From assembly GCF_910577345.1 (NCBI RefSeq), contig NZ_CAJTMT010000005.1, forward strand, positions 83,502 to 147,501: 64,000 nt of DNA, written 5' to 3'. Made by a program: the position numbers and the translations under genes. The notes beneath the pieces were generated by a model that had not been told where the DNA came from, did no database searches, and was given only the letters and a program-made list of their open reading frames with translations. Shown here piece after piece: positions 43,323-51,652 of this stretch; within the stretch, counting starts at the first letter, position 1; each line of letters opens with the position of its first letter. This DNA is from an uncultured Duncaniella sp. Its GTDB lineage: Bacteria > Bacteroidota > Bacteroidia > Bacteroidales > Muribaculaceae.

Positions 43323-44475
43323 AGAATTTCTTACTTCTTAAAGTTTCAATTGGAGTTTCCGCGATTGCCTTGACCATTACGGCAAGGGTGTCGGGCCGGA
43401 AATATGGATTTTCTGCCTCGCGGGCTATTTTCTGCCCTTCGGGAGAAAGCGCTCGTCCGATAGCCTCAGCGATTTCATCCGTTAAGTCGCCGCAATGTAT
43501 CACACTCTCGCCACACAAGCGACCGCGCTGACGGATGCCGATGTCGACAGTCGGGATGTGCATCGAAGGCACCTCGACAATTCCACTTGACGAATTGCCT
43601 ACCACGGCACTCACACAACGCAATGCCGAAAGATAGCGCAGCTTGCCGAGGGACGGAATGACTCTGACACGCCCGGGATTACGACGGCCATAGTCCTCGA
43701 TGCGGTCAATGATGACACGTCCGCGCGAATCATTGTTAGGATATGTGATGATTACATTTGACTCGGGGAAACGGTCGAGAGCGGCAAGAAGATTGTCGCA
43801 ACGGCTTCCCGGATCCTCATCGTCGAGAGTTGCGGGATGGTATGTGACGAGCAATGAACCCTCAGGCAACGGAAGTCCGACGGATGTTTCCAGCTCGCGG
43901 CGTTCCATCAAAGGTTCATGCATTATATTGTAGACACCGATGGCACCCGTGTTGATTACGCGCTCCGGATCCTCACCCATTGCAATCACACGCCGGCGAT
44001 ATGGTTCGGTAGCTGTCAGATGCAGTGACGACATCTTGGTGATGGCATGGCGGATGCTGTCGTCGACAGCTCCCTCGGAAATCTCACCTCCCGCAATGTG
44101 GACAATCGGGATGCGGAGCATCAGAGCTGCGGTAGCTGTGGCAAGCATCTCGAAACGGTCGCCTAAAATGACCAGCAGGTCAGGGGAAAGGCCGTCAAGG
44201 ACGGTAGCCATGCCGGTCATGCACTCGCCCATAGCCTTTACGGTGCCGACTGGGGAGTCAGTCGAATCGGGCATCTCAATGCGGAACGGCTGCGCGAAAC
44301 CGTCGGCGATTATCTCGTCAATCGTATGACCATAGCGTTCGCTCAGATGCATGTTTGTCGCAAGAATGTCGACGTGGCAATCCTCGCGCGCAGCAAGCGC
44401 ACGGGCAATTCCGCTGAGCAGTCCCCAGTCGGCGCGTGTGCCTGTGGCTATCGCTATTTTCCTTATTCCGGTCAT
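43306..44475 (-). CDS. Hydrolysing UDP-GlcNAc 2-epimerase (NeuC/LegG-like)
   Basis: The 389-aa protein hydrolyses a UDP-HexNAc with 2-epimerisation to feed nonulosonic acid synthesis. I chose ATG 44475 (MTGIRKIAIATGTRADWGLL); 44535 would overlap the yggS gene end. Motifs are TGTRADWG, ILGDRFEML, HIAGGEISEGAVDDSIRH and GNSSSGIVEVPS, all as in NeuC/LegG. It is 22 bp after yggS and first of three overlapping pathway genes. Confidence 0.88.
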   Translation of the reverse strand: MTGIRKIAIATGTRADWGLLSGIARALAAREDCHVDILATNMHLSERYGHTIDEIIADGFAQPFRIEMPDSTDSPVGTVKAMGECMTGMATVLDGLSPDLLVILGDRFEMLATATAALMLRIPIVHIAGGEISEGAVDDSIRHAITKMSSLHLTATEPYRRRVIAMGEDPERVINTGAIGVYNIMHEPLMERRELETSVGLPLPEGSLLVTYHPATLDDEDPGSRCDNLLAALDRFPESNVIITYPNNDSRGRVIIDRIEDYGRRNPGRVRVIPSLGKLRYLSALRCVSAVVGNSSSGIVEVPSMHIPTVDIGIRQRGRLCGESVIHCGDLTDEIAEAIGRALSPEGQKIAREAENPYFRPDTLAVMVKAIAETPIETLRSKKFYDIPV

Positions 44476-44497
44476 TCGAAATGCTGATTTATTCCTG

Positions 44498-45175
44498 TTA
44501 ATATTCCCTTTCGCCGAAAATCGAGGTTCCGACACGAATCATGTTGCCCCCCTCTTCCACGGCAATAGGCCAGTCATGACTCATGCCCATGCTGACGATT
44601 GAGAATGAAGGAGAGGAGGCGAAGACACCGGCACGGAGACTGTCGAACGCAGTACGGATCTCACGGAAATCACTGCGGATACGGTCTTCATCGTCAACAT
44701 TCGAGGCCATACCCATGACCCCACGGATTTCAACCGCTTTCAGCGAGGCAAGAAGCTCGGGAGTCACAAAGTCAAGCAATTCTTCGGGTGTGAAACCGAA
44801 TTTTGTCTCCTCTTTAGCGACATGTAGCTGAAGAAGGACTCCGGGTTCGCGTCCGGCCTTGGCTGCTTCATCGTCCACGGCACGGAGCAGACGTTCGGAA
44901 TCAATACTGTGGATAAGCGAGGCATGGGCCACCACCTTGCGCACTTTGTTGGTCTGGAGATGACCGATGAAATGCCAGTCTATGTCGGCAGGAAGCTCCC
45001 CGGCCTTGGCCTCAAGTTCAAGCGCACGGCTTTCGCCAAACACACGCTGACCTGCTCCGTAGGCATCCATGATAGCCTCGGAGGGATGAAATTTCGACAC
45101 GGCAACAAGTTCCACCCCCTCAGGGATGGACTTGCGCAGTTCGAGCAGACGTTGACTGACGGTCATGACAATCAA
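44498..45175 (-). CDS. YggS-family PLP-binding protein
   Basis: Pyridoxal-phosphate homeostasis protein of 225 aa. The cofactor Lys is in ELVAVSKFHPSEAI near the N-terminus; other motifs are FGESRALEL, WHFIGHLQTNKVR, and SMGMSHDWPIAVEEG near the C-terminus. Complete. It overlaps the DUF4494 gene by 4 bp (ATGA type) and precedes the nonulosonic acid genes. Confidence 0.94.
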   Translation of the reverse strand: MIVMTVSQRLLELRKSIPEGVELVAVSKFHPSEAIMDAYGAGQRVFGESRALELEAKAGELPADIDWHFIGHLQTNKVRKVVAHASLIHSIDSERLLRAVDDEAAKAGREPGVLLQLHVAKEETKFGFTPEELLDFVTPELLASLKAVEIRGVMGMASNVDDEDRIRSDFREIRTAFDSLRAGVFASSPSFSIVSMGMSHDWPIAVEEGGNMIRVGTSIFGEREY

Positions 45176-45618
45176 CCCTCCTTGTTTTCACCGCCAAGGT
45201 TGGCGTCATAGACATCCATGATAAGGGTTTCCTGGATGGTATTGATTTCAAAATCAGCCATCGTACCCTTCATGCCCTCCATGAAATTATCGAAAGCCTC
45301 CTTGAAGCTGTCGGCAGCCACGAGAATCTGGGAAATGGATTTCTTCTCAACAGCGGTCTTCTCATCAAGTGTGATGAAGGCCACCTTCACGAGATACCAT
45401 TTGTCGCCTGTACGCTCACGGAAGATTTCGGCAATCTTGGTGCGCTTCACGGCCGATACGGAAAATTCGGAAGTGAAGTGGGCGATTTCCTCTGAGATGC
45501 GGGCCTCTGCTTCAGTAAAAGAGAGGGCATCAACCATATATGCTTCAGTTACTTTCTTGATGGCGCCGTTTTCCATCGTCTTATCATAACGGACCTTAGT
45601 TTCAAACCAGTTTGCCAT
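45172..45618 (-). CDS. DUF4494 domain-containing protein
   Basis: A 148-aa cytoplasmic protein matching DUF4494: start MANWFETKVRYDKTMENG, EAYMVDALSFTEAEARI, and KWYLVKVAFITLDEKT. The C-terminal half is acidic. Function unknown. It is the first gene of a minus-strand run DUF4494-yggS-epimerase-cytidylyltransferase-nucleotidyltransferase. Confidence 0.88.
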   Translation of the reverse strand: MANWFETKVRYDKTMENGAIKKVTEAYMVDALSFTEAEARISEEIAHFTSEFSVSAVKRTKIAEIFRERTGDKWYLVKVAFITLDEKTAVEKKSISQILVAADSFKEAFDNFMEGMKGTMADFEINTIQETLIMDVYDANLGGENKEG

Positions 45619-45724
45619 TGTAGTATTACTGTGTATTCTTTTGGGTGTATGTTTATTATGTATATTGTGGATATGCAGTCAGAAAGCAAATCCATCCCCC
45701 TCGGGGGATAAACCGTTTAGGGTG

Positions 45725-45732
45725 CAAAGTTA
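45725..45732 (-). promoter_or_regulatory. -7 box TAACTTTG for the DUF4494 run
   Basis: Plus CAAAGTTA is TAACTTTG on the minus strand, about 107 bp before the DUF4494 start. No exact TTTG at -33. Confidence 0.45.
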
Positions 45733-45851
45733 GCGAAAAATAGCGAGAATCTGCATCCCTGATATATGAAAAGAGTTTGACTGAAAAATTTTCCACTCGA
45801 TTTTTCCACATAAATAAATATGCACAAATTTCACAATTCCACTGATGGATA

Positions 45852-45883
45852 TTTGGATTTCATGGATAATAAGCGTATTTTTG
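45852..45883 (+). promoter_or_regulatory. Consensus promoter TTTG-N20-TATTTTTG for DUF805
   Basis: TTTG at 45852-45855, 20-bp spacer, TATTTTTG at 45876-45883; the gene starts at 45957. The rest of the 45619-45956 gap holds only this and the divergent -7 box. Confidence 0.7.
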
Positions 45884-45956
45884 CATTATACTCCCTCCCG
45901 ATTGTATTGGATCATGCAGTCGGGTACAACTCTTACAACCACAAACCTTATTAACT

Positions 45957-46340
45957 ATGTATCAACGTCAACTTAATTTCGGTGAGGCTGTGCAACGCGC
46001 CGTCACAGTCAACTATTGCAATTTCCAGGGCCGTGCTTCACGTTCGGAATATTGGTGGTTTGCCTTGTTCTGCTTTATTGTAGGCGCAGTGATTTCCGCA
46101 CTTTTCTTCTGGAGCGAAACAATTGAAACTATCGTGAGCGGTATTTTCTCGCTTGCTCTTCTTCTTCCGTCTCTTGGCTTGGCAGTGCGCCGTCTGCATG
46201 ATACAGGCCGGTCAGGCTGGTGGATTTTCATCAATCTCATACCTTTCCTCGGAACATTAGTCTATCTGTATTTCGTAGTTCAACCGAGTCAGCCCGTCCC
46301 CAACCAATGGGGTGGAGTGCCTAATCTCGTGCAGCAATAA
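45957..46340 (+). CDS. DUF805 membrane protein
   Basis: A 127-aa inner-membrane protein with about three to four helices. The N-terminal YCNFQGRASRSEYWWFALF and the central LGLAVRRLHDTGRSGWWIF are diagnostic of DUF805. Function unknown. Monocistronic, with its own consensus promoter and a following hairpin terminator. Confidence 0.92.
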   Translation: MYQRQLNFGEAVQRAVTVNYCNFQGRASRSEYWWFALFCFIVGAVISALFFWSETIETIVSGIFSLALLLPSLGLAVRRLHDTGRSGWWIFINLIPFLGTLVYLYFVVQPSQPVPNQWGGVPNLVQQ

Positions 46341-46376
46341 AAATTACATACCACGTTTGTATTAACGCACCTTTTA

Positions 46377-46417
46377 ATCCCATGCAAGGTATTATCTTTG
46401 CATGGGATATTTGTTTT
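46377..46417 (+). terminator. Terminator after DUF805
   Basis: Stem ATCCCATGCAA / TTGCATGGGAT (46377-46387, 46398-46408) followed by ATTTGTTTT, 36 bp after the stop. Confidence 0.75.
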
Positions 46418-46456
46418 CCATCCGCTTCCTTGGCACAAGCCGTAATATCTGAAAAA

Positions 46457-46554
46457 GGCACATAATGACAGAAGGTCAGAAGATACAAAAGGTTAATTTA
46501 AAGTAAATTATACTTTTGTTTCTTTTGTTTACTCTGTTCGTTTGTATCCCTTTT
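46457..46554. repeat. Inverted 9-bp-period arrays
   Basis: Left array GGCACATAA, TGACAGAAG, GTCAGAAGA, TACAAAAGG (46457-46492); right array in the opposite sense (46512-46554, TTTTGTTTCTTTTGTTTACT...). The arms share units but pair imperfectly. Confidence 0.65.
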
Positions 46555-46647
46555 CCACCGGATTTCCAAATTGACCCATTTTTTCACGCTCCGACCGTCC
46601 TCTCCGCACCTCCCCGGCCTGAAAATCAGCAAAAGCCATCGACCGCA

Positions 46648-46679
46648 GTTGCGCGATATGAGTTTTTTGACTAATTTTG
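46648..46679 (+). promoter_or_regulatory. Promoter of the DUF3822-rsmD operon
   Basis: GTTG (46648-46651), 20 bp, TAATTTTG (46672-46679); ATG follows at 46700. Confidence 0.55.
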
Positions 46680-46699
46680 CCTCTATAAACATCCCCTGA

Positions 46700-47524
46700 A
46701 TGACACCCGAAGCTTTAAGTGAAAGGATTGAAAGTCCTGAAATCAGAAATCTCCTGCTGCGTCTGAGCCACGATGCCCTTGACGTGGTGATATATTCAAT
46801 TGTCGAGGACAATTCGCTGATTTACCGCCGTTTTGCACTCGACACTGCTTCCACGTCGTGGATCGGTGCCATACAGAATGTGATTTACGACCATCCCGCC
46901 CTGTTGAGTGATTTCCGCAGGGTCTATTGCGTGGTGGAAACGCGCGACTACACCGTTGTTCCGGCCCAATGCGAGAGTGAAGAGCAACGCCGACTGCTTT
47001 TCGATACCGCATATCCCGACAGCAAACTCGAAATGACCGCCGACGATACCGGCACTGTCAATGCACTCGTGCTTACGGGAATAGAGCCGGAACTGAGAGG
47101 CTTCATCAACCGTACGTTCCAACGCGTCACGGTTGTCAGCCACATAGCCGCGCTCTGCCGCTACGCAGCCATAAACGGCACTCACGGCAACAAGGTCAAG
47201 ATGATTGCGAATATCCGTCAGGATTCAATAGACGTTGTCATCACCGACGGACGCCGTCTGCTGATGGCCAACACTTTCAGCTATCACAATCCGGAGGATG
47301 CCGTCTACTATCTGCTTGCCATCCGTCAGCGCCTCGGCCTTGACGAGCGGAACGACGAGCTTCTGCTTGCAGGCGACCAGGAACTCCGCGACAGACTCAC
47401 ACCGATGCTACGCAATTTCGTGGCGCGCGTTGTGCCCATCATCTTCCCGCCACAGATGTTCAAGGCCGGGAAGGATGCCATGCTCGCACCATTCGAACTC
47501 ATAACACTCCCACTATGCGAATAA
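46700..47524 (+). CDS. DUF3822 family protein
   Basis: A 274-aa cytoplasmic protein matching DUF3822, a Bacteroidota family of unknown function usually placed next to rsmD. Recognisable stretches are LRLSHDALDVVIYSIVEDNS, TAYPDSKLEMTADDTG and LLMANTFSYHNPEDAVYYLL. The alternating strand pattern suggests an actin-like ATPase fold without clear nucleotide motifs (tentative). It overlaps rsmD by 10 bp. Confidence 0.85.
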   Translation: MTPEALSERIESPEIRNLLLRLSHDALDVVIYSIVEDNSLIYRRFALDTASTSWIGAIQNVIYDHPALLSDFRRVYCVVETRDYTVVPAQCESEEQRRLLFDTAYPDSKLEMTADDTGTVNALVLTGIEPELRGFINRTFQRVTVVSHIAALCRYAAINGTHGNKVKMIANIRQDSIDVVITDGRRLLMANTFSYHNPEDAVYYLLAIRQRLGLDERNDELLLAGDQELRDRLTPMLRNFVARVVPIIFPPQMFKAGKDAMLAPFELITLPLCE

Positions 47525-48057
47525 TCCGAGGAAAATATGGCCGCCGGCGTTTCAACGTCCCGACCAATATCACCGCACGCCCGACCACCGATTTCGCGCG
47601 CGAGAATATCTTCAATGTAATCGAGAATATGGTCGACATCGAGGGACTCAAATGCCTCGACCTCTTTGCCGGAACCGGAGCCGTGAGCTTCGAACTGCTT
47701 TCGAGAGGTGCGGCATCGGTCACCTCTGTCGAAAAATCGGCTACGCAGGCACGTTTCATCGAGAAGGTGAAACGCGAACTCGACGACCGCAATCTCCATC
47801 TGCTGCGCACGGATGCGTTGAGATTCATCCGCGACTCGGCATCGACCTTCGATTTCGTCTTCGCAGACCCTCCCTACGACCTCGAAGGCTTTGGCGACAT
47901 CCCGCAGATGGTCCTCGATTCGAAGCTCCTTCATCCCGGGAGCATCTTCATCATCGAACATTCTAAAAAATACGATTTCTCATCCCTCCCGCATTTCTCC
48001 GAACATCGCGCCTACGGCTCGGTCAACTTCTCAATCTTCGAAATTCCGGAAGAATAA
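47515..48057 (+). CDS. rsmD: 16S rRNA (guanine-966-N2)-methyltransferase RsmD
   Basis: Methylates G966 of 16S rRNA. The 180-aa product starts MRIIRGKYGRRRFNVP and contains RPTTDFARENIFNVI, the SAM-binding CLDLFAGTGAVSFELLSRGA and the catalytic FVFADPPYDLEG (DPPY). Typical length. It overlaps the DUF3822 gene by 10 bp and ends in a long hairpin shared with the convergent tonB gene. Confidence 0.95.
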   Translation: MRIIRGKYGRRRFNVPTNITARPTTDFARENIFNVIENMVDIEGLKCLDLFAGTGAVSFELLSRGAASVTSVEKSATQARFIEKVKRELDDRNLHLLRTDALRFIRDSASTFDFVFADPPYDLEGFGDIPQMVLDSKLLHPGSIFIIEHSKKYDFSSLPHFSEHRAYGSVNFSIFEIPEE

Positions 48058-48059
48058 GA

Positions 48060-48177
48060 AAGGGCACATAAGGACATAAGTTCAGAAGGCACATAAGTTT
48101 ATTTTAGCTATTTGATTGTACAAGTAAGCTTTATATAAACTTATGTGCCTTCTGAACTTATGTCCTTTTGTGCCCTT
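48060..48177. repeat. 42-bp inverted repeat made of 9-mers between rsmD and tonB
   Basis: Left arm 48060-48101 and right arm 48136-48177 are complementary with a single mismatch over 42 bp, loop 34 nt. The arm consists of 9-mers GGCACATAA, GGACATAAG, TTCAGAAGG, CACATAAGT. It fills the gap between convergent genes and probably acts as a bidirectional 3' hairpin. Confidence 0.9.
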
Positions 48178-48195
48178 ATTTACCTTGCAAGAGTT

Positions 48196-49005
48196 TTACT
48201 TGAAGTTGTAGGTGATGGTTCCGGTCTGGGTAGCGGGAGCATCCTCGTCGACCGAGAACTGCGAACGCTTCGCAGCCTCGATGCAACTCTGACGGGCCGA
48301 CTGGCTTGCAGCAGCCGCTCCCGTGCCGGACTGATAGCTTGCAGCCGTCACACGACCCTGACGGTTGACACTCACACGGATGGTAATAGTACCTAAGGGA
48401 GCCGAAGCTGGACGGTGCCAATCCTCAAGAGTACGGCCTTTAAGATTGAATCCCGGACTGCCGCTGACGGCACCGACCGTAGCGTTTCCATTAGGACTGC
48501 CGGCACTTCCGGAACCGGATGTGCCTGTCCCGGTCTGGCCGAATTTGACCTTTCCGGCAATCGCCTGACGGGTTTCCTGTTCGCGCTTCGCCTTTTCAGC
48601 AGCGGCTATCTCCGCCTTGGTCGGACCGGTCTTCTCGGGAACAGCCTTCTTCTCAACCTTCGCGGGCGACGGGCGTTCGCTGCTCACGACAGGAGCCGGT
48701 TTTGCCTCCTCGCCGGAATTTTCGAGAGCCTCAACCTCCGGAGCAGGTACGGCTTCGGCATCCGTCTCGGCAGGAGCCGGTTCGGAATTGGCTTCAGCTA
48801 TCTCCGGACGGTCACCGACCATCACATATTCACCGCCGAAAAGCACTTCTGCAGAATCGACAGGGGGCCAGACGCGTTCGGAATCAACAGCGACCGGACG
48901 CAGATAAATGGTGAGCAAAGCCACAACCACGAGAACGTGGAAGAGCACTGTTACAAGCAAAGCTATCAGATGGTGACGGCGACGGTCACTTCCGGTGTCA
49001 GACAT
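48196..49005 (-). CDS. TonB-family energy transducer
   Basis: The 269-aa inner-membrane-anchored protein has one N-terminal helix (about 12-32), a long Pro/Ala/Glu/Lys-rich periplasmic spacer (about 60-170) and a C-terminal TonB-like domain (about 200-269: LGTITIRVSVNRQGRVTAAS ... TQTGTITYNFK). It transmits proton-motive energy from ExbB/ExbD to outer-membrane receptors such as the SusC protein in this window. Last gene of exbB-exbD-tonB. Confidence 0.88.
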   Translation of the reverse strand: MSDTGSDRRRHHLIALLVTVLFHVLVVVALLTIYLRPVAVDSERVWPPVDSAEVLFGGEYVMVGDRPEIAEANSEPAPAETDAEAVPAPEVEALENSGEEAKPAPVVSSERPSPAKVEKKAVPEKTGPTKAEIAAAEKAKREQETRQAIAGKVKFGQTGTGTSGSGSAGSPNGNATVGAVSGSPGFNLKGRTLEDWHRPASAPLGTITIRVSVNRQGRVTAASYQSGTGAAAASQSARQSCIEAAKRSQFSVDEDAPATQTGTITYNFK

Positions 49006-49072
49006 GTGGATTGCTATATGAATAAGAGAACTGTTACATTAGAATGATTACGTATACCGAGAAGACAAGAGC

Positions 49073-49516
49073 CTACTCGGCGGGACGGGCTGACGCAGGA
49101 GCCGGTTTGGTGGCGAGGACCATCTTCAGATTGTTCTGCGCACCGAGGTCGAGAACCTTGACGAGTGTCCCGTAGGTCACCTCCTCATCGGCATAGACAG
49201 CGATATACTCCTCAGCGCCTTCCGGACGCGATGCCTGCTGGCTGAGGAAGTCGAGCAGCGCGCCCATATCCATCGCCACCGGCTCGCTCTCATCGGCGGT
49301 GGCATAGATAACACCGGCCTTGTCGATATACACGCGGGTGGAAGGCTTCAGAGCCGTCTGCTTCGAACTTTGGGGAAGATTCACTTCAAGAGCCGTATGG
49401 AACACGAAGGTCGATGTGACCATGAAGAAGATGAGCAGCAGGAAGATGACATCGGTCATGGATGCCATCGAGAAAGCCGCCATCATGGTGTTTTGTCGTT
49501 TCAGAGCCATAGTCAA
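49073..49516 (-). CDS. exbD: ExbD/TolR-family biopolymer transport protein
   Basis: A 147-aa single-helix inner-membrane protein; the helix SMTDVIFLLLIFFMVTSTF carries the conserved Asp (in MTDVIF) that conducts protons. A periplasmic domain follows (VYIDKAGVIYATAD, VAVYADEEVTYGTLVKVLD read in part). It lies between exbB (37 bp) and tonB. Confidence 0.92.
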   Translation of the reverse strand: MTMALKRQNTMMAAFSMASMTDVIFLLLIFFMVTSTFVFHTALEVNLPQSSKQTALKPSTRVYIDKAGVIYATADESEPVAMDMGALLDFLSQQASRPEGAEEYIAVYADEEVTYGTLVKVLDLGAQNNLKMVLATKPAPASARPAE

Positions 49517-49553
49517 AAGGACTGATTAGGTTGACAATTTCGGGACCCTGCGC

Positions 49554-50261
49554 TTATGCAGGCTCGTTGAGAAGGTCCATGAACTCCATGGTCTTCGCCT
49601 CAAGAGCGTTCATCACCTTATTGATGCGTGCCACGAGATAGTTGTAGGCGAAGAGGGCGATGATACCGACAATCAGACCGGCGACAGTGGTGACGAGCGC
49701 GGCATAGATACCGTCGGCAAGTACTGCGATGTTGGCGCTCGAACCTGCGGATGCAAGGTTGAAGAAGGCCTGCACCATACCGATGACGGTTCCGAGGAAG
49801 CCGATCATCGGGCCTCCGGCAGCAGTGGTGGCAAGCCATGCAAGACCCTTTTCGAGATTGGCAATCTCGATGTTGCCGGTGTTCTCGATGGTGACAAGCA
49901 CGTCGTTCATCGGACGGCCGATGCGGCTGATACCCTTGCCGATGAGTCGTGAATAAGGTGTGTCGGTCTTCGCACAAAGTCTGCGCGCGCTCTCGATCTC
50001 GCCATCGTGGATATACTCGCGGATACGGTCCATGAAAGAGTTATCCTCCTTCTGCGCACGGCGCAACACCAGACAGCGCTCAACGAAAATATAGATACAC
50101 ACAATCGAAAGTATGGCAAGCGGAATCATGATCCATCCGCCACGCATCGTGAGGTCCCACACCGAAAGCTCCTGAGCCACGGTTGCAGCCTGAGCCTGCA
50201 CCGCCTCGTTGTAATTCATGGCGGCAGTGGCCACCGTGTCGACAAATTCCTGCTGAATCAT
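49554..50261 (-). CDS. exbB: MotA/TolQ/ExbB proton-channel family protein
   Basis: A 235-aa inner-membrane protein with three helices (about 40-60, 130-155, 175-205). Motifs are WDLTMRGGWIMIPLAILSIV, the central LAWLATTAAGGPMIGFLGTV and GIYAALVTTVAGLIVGI. With ExbD it forms the proton-driven motor for TonB. First gene of the set; its start abuts a heptamer array. Confidence 0.93.
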   Translation of the reverse strand: MIQQEFVDTVATAAMNYNEAVQAQAATVAQELSVWDLTMRGGWIMIPLAILSIVCIYIFVERCLVLRRAQKEDNSFMDRIREYIHDGEIESARRLCAKTDTPYSRLIGKGISRIGRPMNDVLVTIENTGNIEIANLEKGLAWLATTAAGGPMIGFLGTVIGMVQAFFNLASAGSSANIAVLADGIYAALVTTVAGLIVGIIALFAYNYLVARINKVMNALEAKTMEFMDLLNEPA

Positions 50262-50263
50262 CT

Positions 50264-50319
50264 TACTTTATACTTAATCCTTAATACTTTATACTTAGTA
50301 CTTAATACTTAATCCTTAC
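50264..50319. repeat. Heptamer array (TACTTAA) between pdxJ and exbB
   Basis: Eight contiguous 7-bp units: TACTTTA, TACTTAA, TCCTTAA, TACTTTA, TACTTAG, TACTTAA, TACTTAA, TCCTTAC. They fill the whole gap, and the pdxJ stop codon lies in the last unit. A second array of the same heptamer is at 61582-61630. Confidence 0.88.
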
Positions 50320-51029
50320 CTCAGACATTCCTTATACTCCCTGATTGTCTTCTCCAGACCGAGATAGAGAGCATCGCAGATGAGCGCATGGCCAATCGAA
50401 ACCTCGCTCAGACGGGGAATGTTGCGGTGGAAAAACTCAAGGTTGACAAGGCTGAGGTCATGACCGGCGTTCACACCCAGTCCGGCCGAGAACGCTGCAT
50501 GGGCAGCCTCGACGAAAGGAGCCACCGCCGCCTCGGGATCTTTCGGATAAAGGTCCGCGTAAGGTTTGGTGAAAAGCTCCACACGGTCAGCGCCCGCACG
50601 GGCTGCAAGCTGAATGTTCTCAACATCCGTGCCGACGAAAATCGACGAACGGATGCCTGCATCGCGCAGACGGTCGACAATCGAGGTAAGAAACTCGATG
50701 TGCTCACCGACATCCCAACCCGCATTCGAAGTGATGGCACCCGGAGCATCGGGCACAAGAGTCACCTGCTCCGGCTTCACCTGAAGCACGAGTTCCATGA
50801 ATTCCGGCGAGGGATAGCCCTCGATGTTGAACTCCGTCTTGACCAACGGACGGAGACGATACACATCGTCGCGGCGGATATGGCGCTCGTCGGGACGGGG
50901 ATGCACCGTGATGCCGTCGGCCCCGAAAGCCTCGCAGTCTGCCGCCACTTTAAGGAGGTCAGGCACATTCTCACCTCGCGCATTGCGCAAAGTGGCTATC
51001 TTGTTGATGTTTACGCTTAGATTTGTCAT
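50316..51029 (-). CDS. pdxJ: Pyridoxine 5'-phosphate synthase PdxJ
   Basis: Final ring-closing step of de novo vitamin B6 synthesis. I chose ATG 51029 (MTNLSVNINKIATLRNARG), the conserved family start. The 237-aa product has ITVHPRPDERHI, FNIEGYPSPEFMEL, VTLVPDAPGAITSNAGWD and GLGVNAGHDLSLVN. The final GHALICDALYLGLE is typical. Confidence 0.95.
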   Translation of the reverse strand: MTNLSVNINKIATLRNARGENVPDLLKVAADCEAFGADGITVHPRPDERHIRRDDVYRLRPLVKTEFNIEGYPSPEFMELVLQVKPEQVTLVPDAPGAITSNAGWDVGEHIEFLTSIVDRLRDAGIRSSIFVGTDVENIQLAARAGADRVELFTKPYADLYPKDPEAAVAPFVEAAHAAFSAGLGVNAGHDLSLVNLEFFHRNIPRLSEVSIGHALICDALYLGLEKTIREYKECLR

Positions 51030-51090
51030 TTTTCCTTGCAATGAAATCTTTTTGTCGGGCTGAGTGGTTCTTTATATAAAGTATTATTAG

Positions 51091-51098
51091 TAATTTTG
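51091..51098 (+). promoter_or_regulatory. -7 box TAATTTTG upstream of the CBS relative and nadK
   Basis: TAATTTTG is 66 bp before the TTG at 51164. The -33 region reads TTCTTTA rather than TTTG. Confidence 0.45.
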
Positions 51099-51163
51099 TA
51101 GCTTCATTCCCGACAAGTTTGTGATTGCAAAATTAGGCAGAAAAACTAAAACATAGAAATATT

Positions 51164-51547
51164 TTGCTCCGAAAAGACGATACATCTGTCCAAAACGTCG
51201 CAATTTCCGCCTCTCCGGCTGAACAGCTCGACCGCCTCTTCCCTCTCGTCGAGGAAAGCAGCACCCTTGTGCTCGCCTGTCGCCGCGGCGACTACAGCGC
51301 ATCGCGCATTGCCCGCGCCGTCGAGGACTGCGACGCTCATCTCCTCAACCTCAACGTCACTTCCGACGGTGAGGCCGACAGCCGCATCATTGCCGAACTC
51401 CGCGTCAGCCACCGCAACCCCGAATCCGTCAGCCGTTCGCTCGAACGCTACGGCTACGAGGTCATCGACGCCCAGGGGACCCCGCTTGCCGACGACTCCC
51501 TCATGCGCGACCGCTACGATGAACTCATGCGCTACCTCGGTCTTTGA
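51164..51547 (+). CDS. Truncated relative of the CBS protein preceding nadK
   Basis: A 127-aa frame starting at a TTG (an in-frame stop lies 30 bp upstream). Residues about 30-105 (TLVLACRRGDYSASRIARAV ... SRSLERYGYEVID) resemble the C-terminal ACT-like part of the roughly 220-aa CBS-domain protein that, as I recall, sits between pdxJ and nadK in other Bacteroidales. The two CBS repeats expected before it are absent. The start is uncertain. It may be a shortened functional version or a decaying gene. Confidence 0.6.
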   Translation: MLRKDDTSVQNVAISASPAEQLDRLFPLVEESSTLVLACRRGDYSASRIARAVEDCDAHLLNLNVTSDGEADSRIIAELRVSHRNPESVSRSLERYGYEVIDAQGTPLADDSLMRDRYDELMRYLGL

Positions 51548-51553
51548 GGGAGA

Positions 51554-51581
51554 TGCATGATGCATAGTTCATGATGCATGA
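51554..51581. repeat. Heptamer array (TGCATGA)
   Basis: Units TGCATGA, TGCATAG, TTCATGA, TGCATGA. It is the reverse complement of the TCATGCA family at 3766-3793. A small stem GCATTCC/GGAATGT-like pair follows at 51584-51601. Confidence 0.7.
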
Positions 51582-51652
51582 TTGCATTCCTTGCGGAATG
51601 TGTAACCCATAGTGCATACACAATATAATAGTAATAGCTTACTGTAATAGAT

